Source: Comamonadaceae bacterium UBA4962
GTDB lineage: Bacteria > Pseudomonadota > Gammaproteobacteria > Burkholderiales > Burkholderiaceae_C
Direction: 5' to 3'
NCBI GenBank assembly: GCA_002397315.1
Contig: DHAE01000023.1
Coordinates: 1 to 64,000 of the forward strand
DNA length: 64,000 nt
Shown here: in pieces, positions 1 to 8,667 of the stretch
Position numbering within the stretch: the first letter of the stretch is position 1
Layout: every line of letters starts with the position of its first letter
Program-made: the position numbers and the translations under genes
The notes under the pieces: generated by a model
What the model saw: only the letters and a program-made list of their open reading frames with translations
The model's database searches: none
What the model was told of the DNA's origin: nothing

Positions 1-447
1 GGCATCCGCATCCGCGGCGGCACGGCCCAGGCCTACTACGTCGGCATCGAATCCAGCATGCCCGCCGTGCCCGGCCTGGAGCCTCCCGTGCAGGCGCTGT
101 GCGTCGCGCCTTTCGGCATGGAGGAAGGCTCCGAGGCGCCGCTGCCGCCGCAGCAACTGGGCCTGGTCGTCGGCGAATCCGTGCGCTTCCGCTTCTTCGG
201 ATCGTCCGTGCGGCGCGACGACCAGCCCGGCACCCTGCTGGACTTCTGGTCACCCGAAGAGCTGCAGGAACTCGCGCAGATCGAGGCCACGCTGCCCGCC
301 GAAGGCCGCGCCGCGGGCGAGGTCGTACCCGTGCAGCTGCGCGCGCGCGTGACCGACATCGGCACGCTGGAACTGCTCGCACAAGCAAGTGTTGGGGCAT
401 CCGGCGGCGCGCAATGGAAGGTGGAGTTCGACGTCCGCGACGCGTGA
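1..447 (+). CDS. Hsp70 family protein, C-terminal part (5' end outside window)
   Basis: Open reading frame runs in from the window edge, so the N-terminal ATPase domain is not visible. What is seen is the tail of an Hsp70-like protein: a YYVGIES-type segment near the start, then a beta-rich stretch ending in a VTDIGTLEL motif. The same motif (ITDVGTLEM) occurs near the equivalent place in the next gene, so the two are paralogues. The stop codon overlaps the next ATG by one base (TGATG), so the pair is probably co-transcribed and translationally coupled. A chaperone-like ATPase role is family knowledge; the client is unknown. Confidence 0.8.
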   Translation, partial: GIRIRGGTAQAYYVGIESSMPAVPGLEPPVQALCVAPFGMEEGSEAPLPPQQLGLVVGESVRFRFFGSSVRRDDQPGTLLDFWSPEELQELAQIEATLPAEGRAAGEVVPVQLRARVTDIGTLELLAQASVGASGGAQWKVEFDVRDA

Positions 448-3317
448 TGGCGGCCGCCTTCCGCATCGGCATCGACCTGGGCACGACCCACACCGTGCTC
501 GCGTTCGCGCCCCTGGGCGCGGACGACATCCAGGTCTTCCCCGTCCCGCAGAGCATCGCGGCCGGCGAGGTCGCGCCGCGGCCCCTGCTGCCCTCGCTGC
601 GCTTCCATCCGGCCGAAGGCGCGCTCGCGCAGGCCGACCTGCCCCTGCCCTGGCCATCGCAGGAGCCCGCCATCCTCGGCGCCTTCGCGCGCGAACTCGG
701 CCAGCAGACGCCCGGCCGGCTCGTGGCCAGCGCCAAGAGCTGGCTGTCGCACCCCGCTGTGGACCGCACCGCCGCCATCCTGCCCTGGGGCGCGCCCCAT
801 GAGGTGCCCAAGGTCTCCCCGCTGGAGGCCAGCGCCAGCTACCTGCGCCACCTGCGCCACGCCTGGGACCACGCCCATCCCGAGGCTCCGCTCGCGCAGC
901 AGCCCACCGTGCTCACCGTGCCCGCCTCGTTCGACGAAGGTGCGCGCCAACTCACCCTGCAGGCCGCCGCACTCGCCGGCCTGGGAGCCGTCCACCTCAT
1001 CGAAGAACCGCAGGCCGCGTTCTACGACTGGGTCTTCGCCCACCGCACCGGCCTCGCACGCGAGCTGGCCCACACGCGCCGCCTGCTCGTGGTGGACGTG
1101 GGCGGAGGCACCACTGACCTCACACTGATCGACGTCACGCTGGACGCCGCCGGCCAGCCCCAGCTCGCCCGCACCGGCGTGGGCGACCACCTCGTGCTCG
1201 GCGGCGACAACATGGACCTCGCGCTCGCCCGCTGGATCGAGCCGCGGCTCTCCGGCGGACCGGCGGGCCAGCCCAGTCAAGCAGGCCAGCCCGCGCATGC
1301 CCCGCTCTCGGCCATCCAGCTCGCGCAGCTCACCCAGCGCTGCCGCAGCGCCAAGGAGCGCCTGCTCGCCCCGGACGGCCCCGCGGAGACCATCGTCACG
1401 CTCCAGGGCAGCGGCAGCCGGCTGATCGGCGGCGCGCGCTCCGCCACCCTCACGCGCGCCGACGTGGACCGGCTGCTGGTCGAAGGCTTTTTCCCGCAGG
1501 TCGCGGCGGATGCGCAGCCCCTGCGTGCCCGCGGCGCCCTCGTCGAATTCGGCCTGCCCTACGCCCACGACGCCGCCATCACCCGCCACATCGCCGCCTT
1601 CCTGCAGCGCCAGGGCGGCGCCCTGCCCGACACCGTGCTGCTCAACGGCGGCGTGTTCCACGCCCAGGCCCTGCGCGAGCGCCTGCTCGCCACCCTGCGC
1701 GCCTGGCAGCCGGCCGGCGCCCCACCCATCCGGCTGCTGGAGGTCGATGAACCCCGCCTCGACGCCGCCGTCGCGCGCGGCGCCGTCGCCTACGCCATGG
1801 CCCGCGCCGGCAGCGCGCCCCGCATCCGCAGCAGCGCGGCCCGCGCCTACTACCTCGCGCTCGACGGCGGCCAGGGCGTCTGCGTGCTGCCCCACGGCAC
1901 CCCCGAAGGCGACACCGTGCGGCTCGCGGACCGGCGGTTCCGCCTGCGTTTGGGTCGGCCCGTGCGCTTCAACCTGGTCACCAGCGCCACCGATCGCCAG
2001 CACGGTGCGGGAGATCTCGTGGGCTTGCAGAATGGCGACGAAGGCCTGCAGCGCCTGCCGCCCATCGCCGCCGTGCTGCCGAAAACGCAGGCAGCCGGCG
2101 CCGCACAGGTGGAGGTGCAGCTCGAGGCCCGCATCACCGACGTCGGCACGCTGGAAATGCACTGCGTGGCCGTGAATACCCCGCTTCCCCGGCGTTGGCA
2201 GCTCGAATTCCAACTGCGCGGCGATGCGGCCACGCAGGATGTGCATGACGACGGGGATGCAGGTGCCGACGCGAATACCGGCACCCAGACCGCTTCCGCC
2301 GCATCCCCATCCAAGGCCACGGCTCTCCACCCCCGCCTGCCCGAAGCCCTCGCCGCCATCGACCGCGTCTATGGCGGCAAGAAGCAGCAGGGCGTGGACG
2401 CCAAGGAAGTCCGCCAACTCCGCGCCACCCTGGAGCGCCTGCTCGGCGACCGCGCCACCTGGCCCACTCCCCTATTGCGCACCCTCTTCGGCGCCCTGCT
2501 GCAGGGCGCCAAGCGCCGCCGCCGCTCCGCCCAGCACGAACGCACCTGGTTCAACCTCGTCGGCTTCACCCTGCGCCCCGGTTTCGGCGACCCGCTCGAC
2601 GGCTGGCGCATGCAGCAGATGTGGGAACTGTTCGGCCCCGGCATCGCCCACAGCGACGACAGCCAGCAATGGTCCGAATGGTGGACCCTCTGGCGCCGCA
2701 TCGCGGGCGGCCTGGACGCCGAAGCGCAGCAGATGGTCTACGACGTCATCGCCTACTACCTGCAGCCTCAGGCCGGCACCGACATCCCCGCCCCCGAAGG
2801 CCCGCGCATGCAGGCCCCCGACGAACTGCTGCGCATGGCGGCCTCGTTCGAGCGCATCCAGCCGGCCGACAAGATGCAGTTCGGCGGCTGGCTGCTGCAG
2901 CGGCTGAAGCAACAGCAACAACAGCAACGACAGCAGCCGCAACGCCCCACGGCCGAACTCTGGTGGGCCCTGGGCCGCCTCGGCGCGCGCCAGCCGCTGT
3001 ACGCCAGCGTGCACCACGTCCTGCCCCCCGACACCGTGCAGGGCTGGCTCGCACACATAGAGGCCGACATCGCGCCCGACTGGGCCCGCCAAGAGGCCGC
3101 GGCCTTCGCCGTGGCCGAGATCGCGCAGGCCACGGGGGACCGGGCGCGGGATCTGCCGGAAGAGGTCCGCCTGCGGATCGCCGCGCAACTGGAGGCCGCA
3201 CAAGCCGCGCCGGGCTGGGTGGCGATGGTGCGGGAGGTGACGGTGCTGGATGAGGCGGACCAGCGGCGGGTGTTCGGGGAGGCGTTGCCGCCGGGGCTGG
3301 TGTTGGTGCGCGGGTGA
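447..3317 (+). CDS. Hsp70-like protein with DUF3731-type C-terminal extension
   Basis: 956 residues, longer than DnaK (about 640). The N-terminus has the Hsp70 phosphate-1 motif IDLGTTHT (residues 9-16), and the phosphate-2 motif VDVGGGTTDLT lies near residue 217. From about residue 690 to the end there is an alpha-helical, Trp-rich extension of the kind called DUF3731, found in this subgroup of Hsp70-like proteins. A glutamine run lies near residue 825. I chose ATG 447 because it overlaps the upstream stop and opens directly into the ATPase domain; a longer reading from base 99 would precede any Hsp70 homology. Probably a cytoplasmic ATP-dependent chaperone partner of the upstream paralogue; function in the cell is not known. 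Confidence 0.85.
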   Translation: MAAAFRIGIDLGTTHTVLAFAPLGADDIQVFPVPQSIAAGEVAPRPLLPSLRFHPAEGALAQADLPLPWPSQEPAILGAFARELGQQTPGRLVASAKSWLSHPAVDRTAAILPWGAPHEVPKVSPLEASASYLRHLRHAWDHAHPEAPLAQQPTVLTVPASFDEGARQLTLQAAALAGLGAVHLIEEPQAAFYDWVFAHRTGLARELAHTRRLLVVDVGGGTTDLTLIDVTLDAAGQPQLARTGVGDHLVLGGDNMDLALARWIEPRLSGGPAGQPSQAGQPAHAPLSAIQLAQLTQRCRSAKERLLAPDGPAETIVTLQGSGSRLIGGARSATLTRADVDRLLVEGFFPQVAADAQPLRARGALVEFGLPYAHDAAITRHIAAFLQRQGGALPDTVLLNGGVFHAQALRERLLATLRAWQPAGAPPIRLLEVDEPRLDAAVARGAVAYAMARAGSAPRIRSSAARAYYLALDGGQGVCVLPHGTPEGDTVRLADRRFRLRLGRPVRFNLVTSATDRQHGAGDLVGLQNGDEGLQRLPPIAAVLPKTQAAGAAQVEVQLEARITDVGTLEMHCVAVNTPLPRRWQLEFQLRGDAATQDVHDDGDAGADANTGTQTASAASPSKATALHPRLPEALAAIDRVYGGKKQQGVDAKEVRQLRATLERLLGDRATWPTPLLRTLFGALLQGAKRRRRSAQHERTWFNLVGFTLRPGFGDPLDGWRMQQMWELFGPGIAHSDDSQQWSEWWTLWRRIAGGLDAEAQQMVYDVIAYYLQPQAGTDIPAPEGPRMQAPDELLRMAASFERIQPADKMQFGGWLLQRLKQQQQQQRQQPQRPTAELWWALGRLGARQPLYASVHHVLPPDTVQGWLAHIEADIAPDWARQEAAAFAVAEIAQATGDRARDLPEEVRLRIAAQLEAAQAAPGWVAMVREVTVLDEADQRRVFGEALPPGLVLVRG

Positions 3318-3374
3318 TTCGGAGTACAGCGAGGCCGCGCGCTCCTGTGTCCGCAGATTGCGCTGCCCGCAGGT

Positions 3375-3737
3375 CTATTCGCGGATGACGAATTCGAAGA
3401 TCCGCCCGGACCGGGCATAGGTCTCGCGGGTCTGCTCCAGCACGTCGGTCAACACGGCGAAAGCGTCAGGATTGTCCCGAGCGAATTCCCCGGCGCCGCT
3501 GATGACGAGTTCAAGCGGGAACTCGATGACGGGGCTCGTTCCCCAGATGCCGCCGGAGTGGAGATTGAGCAGGCAGTCGAACAGTGCATCCCAGTTCATG
3601 CCCCAGCCGGACTCTTCGCCGGGGCGCACCGGGTGATTGCCGCCGGGGCCGCCCAGTTGCAAGGCTTCGCCCATGGCCGCCAGGACATCGGCCTTGCTGT
3701 GCTTGCCTTGGATGTCGATGGTGAGAACGTTGTGCAT
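3375..3737 (-). CDS. Barstar-like (barnase inhibitor family) protein
   Basis: 120 residues. Shows the barstar pattern: an N-terminal beta strand (HNVLTIDIQGK), a helix starting SKADVLAAMGEAL, then a GWGMNWDALFDCLLNL segment corresponding to the conserved NWDAL-D-L motif of the family. Barstars bind and block a secreted ribonuclease, but no barnase-like gene is next to it, so the partner is unknown. Start taken at Met 3737, where homology begins; an in-frame Met 72 bases further upstream gives an unlikely leader. It is convergent with the Hsp70-like gene. Confidence 0.75.
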   Translation of the reverse strand: MHNVLTIDIQGKHSKADVLAAMGEALQLGGPGGNHPVRPGEESGWGMNWDALFDCLLNLHSGGIWGTSPVIEFPLELVISGAGEFARDNPDAFAVLTDVLEQTRETYARSGRIFEFVIRE

Positions 3738-3898
3738 GGCATTGGATTGTGAGGGCTCTGCGACTGAAGGTCTGGCGTCCTCCCGTGCCGATGACCTGTC
3801 AGCGTCCATGCTGCATGCCCGTCGAGCCCGGCGACAATGCAGCTTGCAGGCAGGAAGCCATCGACTCAGGCTTAAGTCCGGATCTGCTCAGATCACCA

Positions 3899-5266
3899 AT
3901 GCCCCACCCTTCCATTCCCCTCCTCCACACCCTCCCCAACGGCGTCCGCCTCCTCGCCCTCCCCATGCCCCATGTGCAGAGCGCCAGCGTCGGCGTGTTC
4001 CTGCGCGTGGGCTCGCGCGACGAGACGCCGGAGACCAACGGCATCAGCCACGTGCTGGAGCACATGGCGTTCAAGGGCACGGCCACGCGTTCGGTGCAGG
4101 CGATCAACCTCGATGCGGAGCGGCTGGGCGCGGACGTGAACGCCTACACGGGCAAGGACAGCACCGGCTACTTCATGACCGGATTGGGCCAGCATGCGCT
4201 GCAACTGCTCGGCATGACGGCGGACATCGTGCTGCACAGCACCTTTCCCGAGGCCGAGCTGCAGCGCGAGCTGGACGTGATCCGGCAGGAGGCGATCGAG
4301 TACGACGAGGACCCGGAGGACAGTTCCAGCGACCTGCTGGACCGCGCGCTGTGGGGCGACGATCCCATGGGCATGCCGGTGATCGGCACGGTGGAGAACA
4401 TCGAAGGCTTCACGCGCGATGACCTGGTACGGCATGTGCAGCGGCACTACGTGGCCGGCAAGACCATCGTCGCGGCCGCGGGGAATTTCGATGTCGATGC
4501 GTGGATGCGGCGCGCGGAGGAATTGTTCTCTGCGATGTCCGCGCCTGTGTCCGCATCGGGGCCGCAGGCCGATGGCGCCGGGGTGCTGCCGCCCACGCCC
4601 GCTCCGCACGTCGGCCAAGCCGTGGCACGGCGCTTCACGCAGGTGTCGCAGGTGTTCCTGAACATCGCCTATCCGCTACCCGGTCCTGGCGCGCCGGAGT
4701 GGCAGGGTGCCGGCACGGTGCAGGCCCTGCTGCCCCCACGCTGGCGCCTGGCCGCGGCGCTCGCGGCGAACCTGTTCGGCGACGGCATGTCCTCGCCGCT
4801 GGTGGACACGGTGCGCGAGCGGCTGGGCCTGGCCTACAACGCCGATGCCACGATCGACAGCGGTGACGCGTGGCTCAATTTCGTGGTGCATGCGGTGACC
4901 ACGCCGGACAAGGTCGAGGCGCTGGTGCGTGCCACGGGCGAACTGCTGCAGGCGCAGGCCGCCTCCATCGACCCGGTGCACCTGGAGCGCGCGAAGAACC
5001 AGCTCACCGTCTCGCGCGTGCGCGCCAGCGAGCGGCCCTTCGCGACGATGGAGCGGGCCGTGGAGGAGGTATTCGCGCACGGCACCGTCACGCCGCTGGC
5101 CGAGACGATCGCGCTGATCGGCGACATCCGTGCGGACGAGGTGCAGGCGGTGTTCGCGCGCATGCTCGCCCATCCGCCCGCGCTGTCGATCACGGGCAAG
5201 GGCGTGAGCGCGAAGTCCGCGCGGCTGCTGGCGGCATCGCTGGTGGCGAGCAGCAGCCGGGCATAG
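3899..5266 (+). CDS. M16 family zinc metallopeptidase (insulinase/PqqF/processing peptidase type)
   Basis: 455 residues. The inverted zinc motif HVLEH is at residues 51-55 (H51, E54 catalytic, H55) and the third ligand is E131 in QEAIEY, 76 residues later, as expected for M16. The second M16 repeat follows (R-x-x-LGLAYN segment near residue 310). It has no convincing signal peptide, so it may act in the cytoplasm or periphery. The size is that of the single-subunit bacterial processing-protease-like group. The start at 3899 begins directly with the family sequence; the reading extending upstream to 3749 has no homology look. Confidence 0.9.
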   Translation: MPHPSIPLLHTLPNGVRLLALPMPHVQSASVGVFLRVGSRDETPETNGISHVLEHMAFKGTATRSVQAINLDAERLGADVNAYTGKDSTGYFMTGLGQHALQLLGMTADIVLHSTFPEAELQRELDVIRQEAIEYDEDPEDSSSDLLDRALWGDDPMGMPVIGTVENIEGFTRDDLVRHVQRHYVAGKTIVAAAGNFDVDAWMRRAEELFSAMSAPVSASGPQADGAGVLPPTPAPHVGQAVARRFTQVSQVFLNIAYPLPGPGAPEWQGAGTVQALLPPRWRLAAALAANLFGDGMSSPLVDTVRERLGLAYNADATIDSGDAWLNFVVHAVTTPDKVEALVRATGELLQAQAASIDPVHLERAKNQLTVSRVRASERPFATMERAVEEVFAHGTVTPLAETIALIGDIRADEVQAVFARMLAHPPALSITGKGVSAKSARLLAASLVASSSRA

Positions 5267-5298
5267 TGCGGCAACGACGCCGGAAGGGTGGCGTCCGC
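5267..5298. repeat. Interspersed repeat copy 1 (intergenic, between convergent genes)
   Basis: Begins one base after the M16 stop codon. The first 23 bases match a sequence at 59338 except at one position (TGCGGCAACGACGCC then R then GAAGGGT). This copy can fold through GACGCC / GGCGTC with an 8-base loop. Both copies lie between 3' ends of convergent genes, so a REP-like or terminator-associated role is plausible. Confidence 0.55.
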
Positions 5299-5303
5299 CG
5301 CGC

Positions 5304-6104
5304 TCAATGCATCGGCCGCCCGAGCCGCCGGCTCGCCCGCGAAATCGCATAGTTCACCAGGCAGTACAGCACCGCCACGACGAGGTACACCGGCACCAGC
5401 GAGTGGTAGTTGGCGATGAGCACGCGGGCGTTCTGCATCAGTTCGCCATAGGTGACGACGTAGCCGAAGGTGGTGTCCTTCACCACGATCACCAGTTGCG
5501 CGACCAGGGCCGGCACGATGTAGCGCAGCGCCTGCGGGAACACGATGGCAAAAAACACCTGCGTCTCCGTCATGCCCAGGCTGCGTGCGGCATCGGTCTG
5601 GCCGCGGGGCACGGCGAGCACGCCCGAGCGGTAGACCTCGGCCACCACCGCGGCGGTGCTGAGGCCAATCGGCAGGGTCAGCATCCAATAGGTACTGAGC
5701 TTGATGCCGACCGAGGGCAGCACCAGGAAGCACACGTAGATGAGCAGCAGCGTCGGCGTGCCGCGCAGGAACTCGATGGCCGCCACGGCCGGCCAGCGCA
5801 CGAGCCGCGTGCGCGCCAGGCGCCCCGCCAGCAGCACCAGGCCGAGGGAGAGCGCGATCACCGCGGCCATCGCCGCCGAGGCCAGCGTGCCGAGCAGGCC
5901 CTTGGCCAGGAAGGCCCAGGTCGTCGGCCAGGCGAAGAATTTCCAGTAGCGGGCATCGAGCTGCCCGGCGGAATGGAAGCGCCATACGATGCCGGCCGCG
6001 ATCAGGAGCAGCACGCCCGCGGCAACCACGCTCATCCCGCGGGTGAGGGTGCGGGCCCGGGGCGTCGGCGCGCCGAACAGGATGTCTTCGAGGGATCGGT
6101 TCAT
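5304..6104 (-). CDS. Polar amino-acid ABC transporter permease (HisM/GlnP family)
   Basis: 266 residues, several hydrophobic segments, with the inner-membrane permease EAA-type signature (RSLGMTETQVFFAIVFPQAL) that contacts the ATPase. The family imports histidine, glutamate/glutamine, arginine or related solutes as a heterodimer with a second permease. Start chosen at 6104 because its ATG overlaps the TGA of the upstream permease by four bases (ATGA). Last gene of the leftward operon; no ATP-binding subunit follows, so it must use an ATPase encoded elsewhere or one missing here. Confidence 0.9.
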   Translation of the reverse strand: MNRSLEDILFGAPTPRARTLTRGMSVVAAGVLLLIAAGIVWRFHSAGQLDARYWKFFAWPTTWAFLAKGLLGTLASAAMAAVIALSLGLVLLAGRLARTRLVRWPAVAAIEFLRGTPTLLLIYVCFLVLPSVGIKLSTYWMLTLPIGLSTAAVVAEVYRSGVLAVPRGQTDAARSLGMTETQVFFAIVFPQALRYIVPALVAQLVIVVKDTTFGYVVTYGELMQNARVLIANYHSLVPVYLVVAVLYCLVNYAISRASRRLGRPMH

Positions 6105-6763
6105 CGCAGGATCCGCAGCTTCCGGTCCAGCGCCGCGCCGGCCCATGCGATCAGCAAGCCGGTGGCCACGTACATCGCGGCCGCGACGGCGAAGGCGGCC
6201 ATGCCGGCGGCGGAGTCGGTGGCGATCTTGGAGACGAGCGTGGTGAGTTCCCGCCCGGGGAACGGCACCTGCGACGCGAGCGAGGTGGACAGCATCAGCG
6301 CGATGAGCAGCGACGTCATCGGCTGCACCACCGAACGCAGCGCCTGCGGCAGCACCACCGACCAGATGATGCGCGCGGGCCGCATCCCCAGGCTGAGCGC
6401 GGCCTCGATCTGCCCGCCGGGGATGGTGTTGATGCCCGAGCGCACATAGTCCGCCGTGAACGCGGAGCAGACCAGCACCAGCGTCAGGACCACGCTGGGC
6501 TCGTAGTCGATCACGAACTCGAGATCGGGCAGCGCGAACACGATGAAGATCAGCAGCGCCACGCTGGGGATGTTGCGGAAGGTCTCGACGTAGAGGGTGA
6601 GCACCCCGCGCAGCGGCGGCAGCGGAAAGAGCCGCAGCATCGCCACCGCCATGCCCAGCAGCACGCCCGGCACGAACGACAGCGCGGTGAGCTTCCAGGT
6701 CAGCAAAAGGGCCTGCCCGAAGGCAGGCCCGTGGTCGACCAGGAGCTTGGCAACCTCGCCCAT
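6101..6763 (-). CDS. Polar amino-acid ABC transporter permease (HisQ/GltJ family)
   Basis: 220 residues with about five membrane segments and the permease loop ALSLGMRPARIIWSVVLPQAL. The N-terminal region FVPGVLLGMAVA and VETFRNIP match the His/Glu/Gln/Arg/opine subfamily, in which the conserved (F/Y)RxxP precedes the second helix. It starts 4 bases after the binding-protein stop and overlaps the next permease by ATGA, so the three genes form one transcript. Substrate cannot be read from sequence. Confidence 0.9.
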   Translation of the reverse strand: MGEVAKLLVDHGPAFGQALLLTWKLTALSFVPGVLLGMAVAMLRLFPLPPLRGVLTLYVETFRNIPSVALLIFIVFALPDLEFVIDYEPSVVLTLVLVCSAFTADYVRSGINTIPGGQIEAALSLGMRPARIIWSVVLPQALRSVVQPMTSLLIALMLSTSLASQVPFPGRELTTLVSKIATDSAAGMAAFAVAAAMYVATGLLIAWAGAALDRKLRILR

Positions 6764-6767
6764 CGGT

Positions 6768-7676
6768 TCAGGGCAGCGCGGGCGGCGTGGGGACGGCCGT
6801 GCTGCCGGTGCGCTGGCCGATGGCGATCGTCCAGAGCTTGGCCCAGGTGCCGTCGGCCTCGATCTTCTTCAGGAACGCGTTGACGAAGGCCACGCCGTCC
6901 GAGCCCTTGGGCAGGCCGATGCCGTACGGGTCCTGCGCGCCGAACGGGGCGCCCGCGAGCTTCGCGTCGCCGGTGCCCAGGCTCAGGGTGTTGAGCAGCA
7001 GCGTGTAGTCGGTCACGTAGGCGGCCACGCGGCCCTGGCGCAGCGAATCCAGCGCCTCCTGGTGCGTCTGGAACTCCTGCACGGTGCTCTTGGGCGCGAA
7101 CTGCGCGAGGATGGCCGGCCCCGTGGAGCCCGCCTGCGTGGCGACCTTCTTGCCGCCCAGGTCGTTGTAGGACTGGATGGCCTGGTTGTTCGCCTTCACC
7201 AGCACCCCGGCCTGCGAGGTGTAGTACGGCCCGGCGAAGGAGATTTTCTCGGCGCGCGCGGGCGTGATGGAATAGGTGGCGACGACCATGTCCACCTGGC
7301 CGTTGATCAGCACCTGCTCGCGCGTGGACGAGTTCACCTGCGCGAACTGGACCTTGGATGCGTCGCCCAGGATGTAGCGCGTGAGGAGCTGGGCGATGCC
7401 GGCATCAAAGCCGCGCAGCTTGCCGTCCTTCTCGTTCAGCAGCGAGAACAGGTTCGACGTTTGCGTGCCGCCCAGGCGCAGCGTGCCGGCCTGTTTGATC
7501 TTGCTGGCCCAGGGGCTTGCGGCGACCGCCTCGGCACTGGCGACGGGGCCCTGCGCCACCAGCGCGTCGAACGCCGCGGCATCGATGGGCGTGCCCTGGG
7601 CGCACACCGCGCCGCCGCCGGCGATCGCCAGCGCCGCCACGGAGGATTTCAGAAGGGAGTTGATCGACATCGACAT
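6768..7676 (-). CDS. Periplasmic amino-acid-binding protein of ABC transporter
   Basis: 302 residues. Residues 1 to about 27 form a signal peptide (hydrophobic AALAIAGGGA core, cleavage near AVCAQ). The mature part is a solute-binding protein family 3 domain: GTLRLGG, GFDAGIAQLL, then YSITPARAEKISFAGPYY, the hallmark segment of the SBP_bac_3 fold. An AGA-GGAC ribosome site lies before ATG 7676. First gene of a binding-protein/permease/permease operon. The upstream extension of the frame is only translated tRNA remnant sequence and was discarded. Confidence 0.9.
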   Translation of the reverse strand: MSMSINSLLKSSVAALAIAGGGAVCAQGTPIDAAAFDALVAQGPVASAEAVAASPWASKIKQAGTLRLGGTQTSNLFSLLNEKDGKLRGFDAGIAQLLTRYILGDASKVQFAQVNSSTREQVLINGQVDMVVATYSITPARAEKISFAGPYYTSQAGVLVKANNQAIQSYNDLGGKKVATQAGSTGPAILAQFAPKSTVQEFQTHQEALDSLRQGRVAAYVTDYTLLLNTLSLGTGDAKLAGAPFGAQDPYGIGLPKGSDGVAFVNAFLKKIEADGTWAKLWTIAIGQRTGSTAVPTPPALP

Positions 7677-7708
7677 GCGGTCCTCTGGGGGAGTGTTACG
7701 TGGGTCAA

Positions 7709-7717
7709 TGTATAGCA
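7709..7717 (-). promoter_or_regulatory. Candidate extended -10 promoter of the ABC operon
   Basis: On the minus strand TGCTATACA forms an extended -10 element about 33 bases before the ATG of the binding protein. No good -35 is seen at 17 bases, which is common for extended -10 promoters. Prediction only. Confidence 0.35.
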
Positions 7718-7796
7718 CGCGCAGGGCGCACGGGCAGGCGAGCCAGCGGACTGGTGGAGCCGCCGGCCTGTGCCGTCCTGCCGCGCCCAAGAAAAA

Positions 7797-7826
7797 AGCC
7801 CTTGGAATCATCCAAGGGCTTTGTTC
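7797..7826 (-). terminator. Native tRNA-Ser terminator, now stranded beside attL
   Basis: A perfect 10-bp stem (AGCCCTTGGA, loop 4, TCCAAGGGCT; 7797-7820). On the minus strand it is followed by TTTTTT, so it terminates leftward transcription. It lies 10 bases past the 3' end of the tRNA-Ser fragment at attL, exactly where a tRNA terminator should be; prophage insertion has separated it from the functional tRNA at 48423. Confidence 0.8.
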
Positions 7827-7828
7827 AT

Positions 7829-7891
<63 letters not shown>

Positions 7892-8085
7892 CCATGTGAC
7901 TGGCAGACATGCCGTAAGTCGTTGATCTTTCAGGGATCGGTGGTTCGCATGGCGCCCACGAATCGCATAGTTTCCGCCCTGTCTGGCAAGATTCCCCCTA
8001 CCGACTTCTTGGCACTCTTCGGGTACACTCCACTCCGTCTCGGCAAAGACCGGTGATCGTGAGTTTAGGACTTCGATTACCCGAG

Positions 8086-8109
8086 AACGCCACCCTGCCA
8101 GGTGGCGTT
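8086..8109. terminator. Hairpin after the lysis genes (late-operon terminator candidate)
   Basis: A 9-bp stem AACGCCACC / GGTGGCGTT with a 6-base loop lies just past the holin stop codon. The T-rich side is better on the plus strand (GTTTTGCGTT) than on the minus, so it may work in both directions or mainly insulate attL. The stretch 7892-8085 holds no gene I can support; it may carry integrase arm sites. Confidence 0.5.
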
Positions 8110-8119
8110 TTGCGTTGGG

Positions 8120-8665
8120 CTACAGCTTTTGCACCAGCTGCTCGGCAACCTGACGATTCGTGTCCCCGGCGCGCTTGCTGCCCCGGCTCGAGCCAATGAA
8201 GAAAGCGATCGCGCCAGTCAGGCCAACCTCCACTGTCGAGAAGGCGCGAGTCATCAGGGCTCGCACGAATTCGTCTTCCGGCACCTTGCCGAACCAGAAC
8301 AGGCAGATCTCGAAGACGTAGACACCCATCAGCAGAAAGAAGATGGTCTGCGGCATGTAGTCTTTGGTTTCGACCTGCCGTTTACGGGCGTCCTGTACGT
8401 CGGCTAACACAGCTGCATCCTCGCTCTGGGCGATGCGGGCCATCTCGAGCTTGAACGCGTTTTCCTCCTTCTTCAGCGCGAGCAGCTGGTCGCCGGTGAT
8501 GCCATTAGCCACTGCACTGGCCACTTCTTCTTCCGTGGCATCACTCTTGCCCAGCAGCACCCGGCCTAGCGCAGCGACTGCCAAGCCTGCAGCTGGGCTG
8601 CCTAGGGCGGTAGCGATGGCAGGCGCCACGGTCGCAACAGCATTCTTCCAGTCGAAATCTGCCAT
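8120..8665 (-). CDS. Holin-like membrane protein (GTA/3TM holin type)
   Basis: 181 residues. Begins with a weakly hydrophobic helix (PAIATALGSPAAGLAVAALGRVLLG), then a charged coiled region, then two membrane segments (TIFFLLMGVYVFEICLFWF and GLTGAIAFFIGSS). This order matches the three-TM holin family known from gene-transfer agents and phages. Starts 2 bases after the endolysin stop. Together they would permeabilise the inner membrane and release the lysozyme. Start at 8665 is fixed by the domain start; longer reading overlaps endolysin. Confidence 0.65.
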   Translation of the reverse strand: MADFDWKNAVATVAPAIATALGSPAAGLAVAALGRVLLGKSDATEEEVASAVANGITGDQLLALKKEENAFKLEMARIAQSEDAAVLADVQDARKRQVETKDYMPQTIFFLLMGVYVFEICLFWFGKVPEDEFVRALMTRAFSTVEVGLTGAIAFFIGSSRGSKRAGDTNRQVAEQLVQKL

Positions 8666-8667
8666 GG

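Noticed and set aside
36..2417. 793-residue minus-strand ORF opposite the Hsp70 genes
   Set aside because: Antisense by-product of high-GC coding DNA; no domain and no ribosome site, while the plus frames have clear Hsp70 motifs.
2905..2945. CAG/CAA run in the Hsp70-like gene
   Set aside because: In-frame glutamine run in a linker; common low-complexity sequence, no sign of a repeat element.
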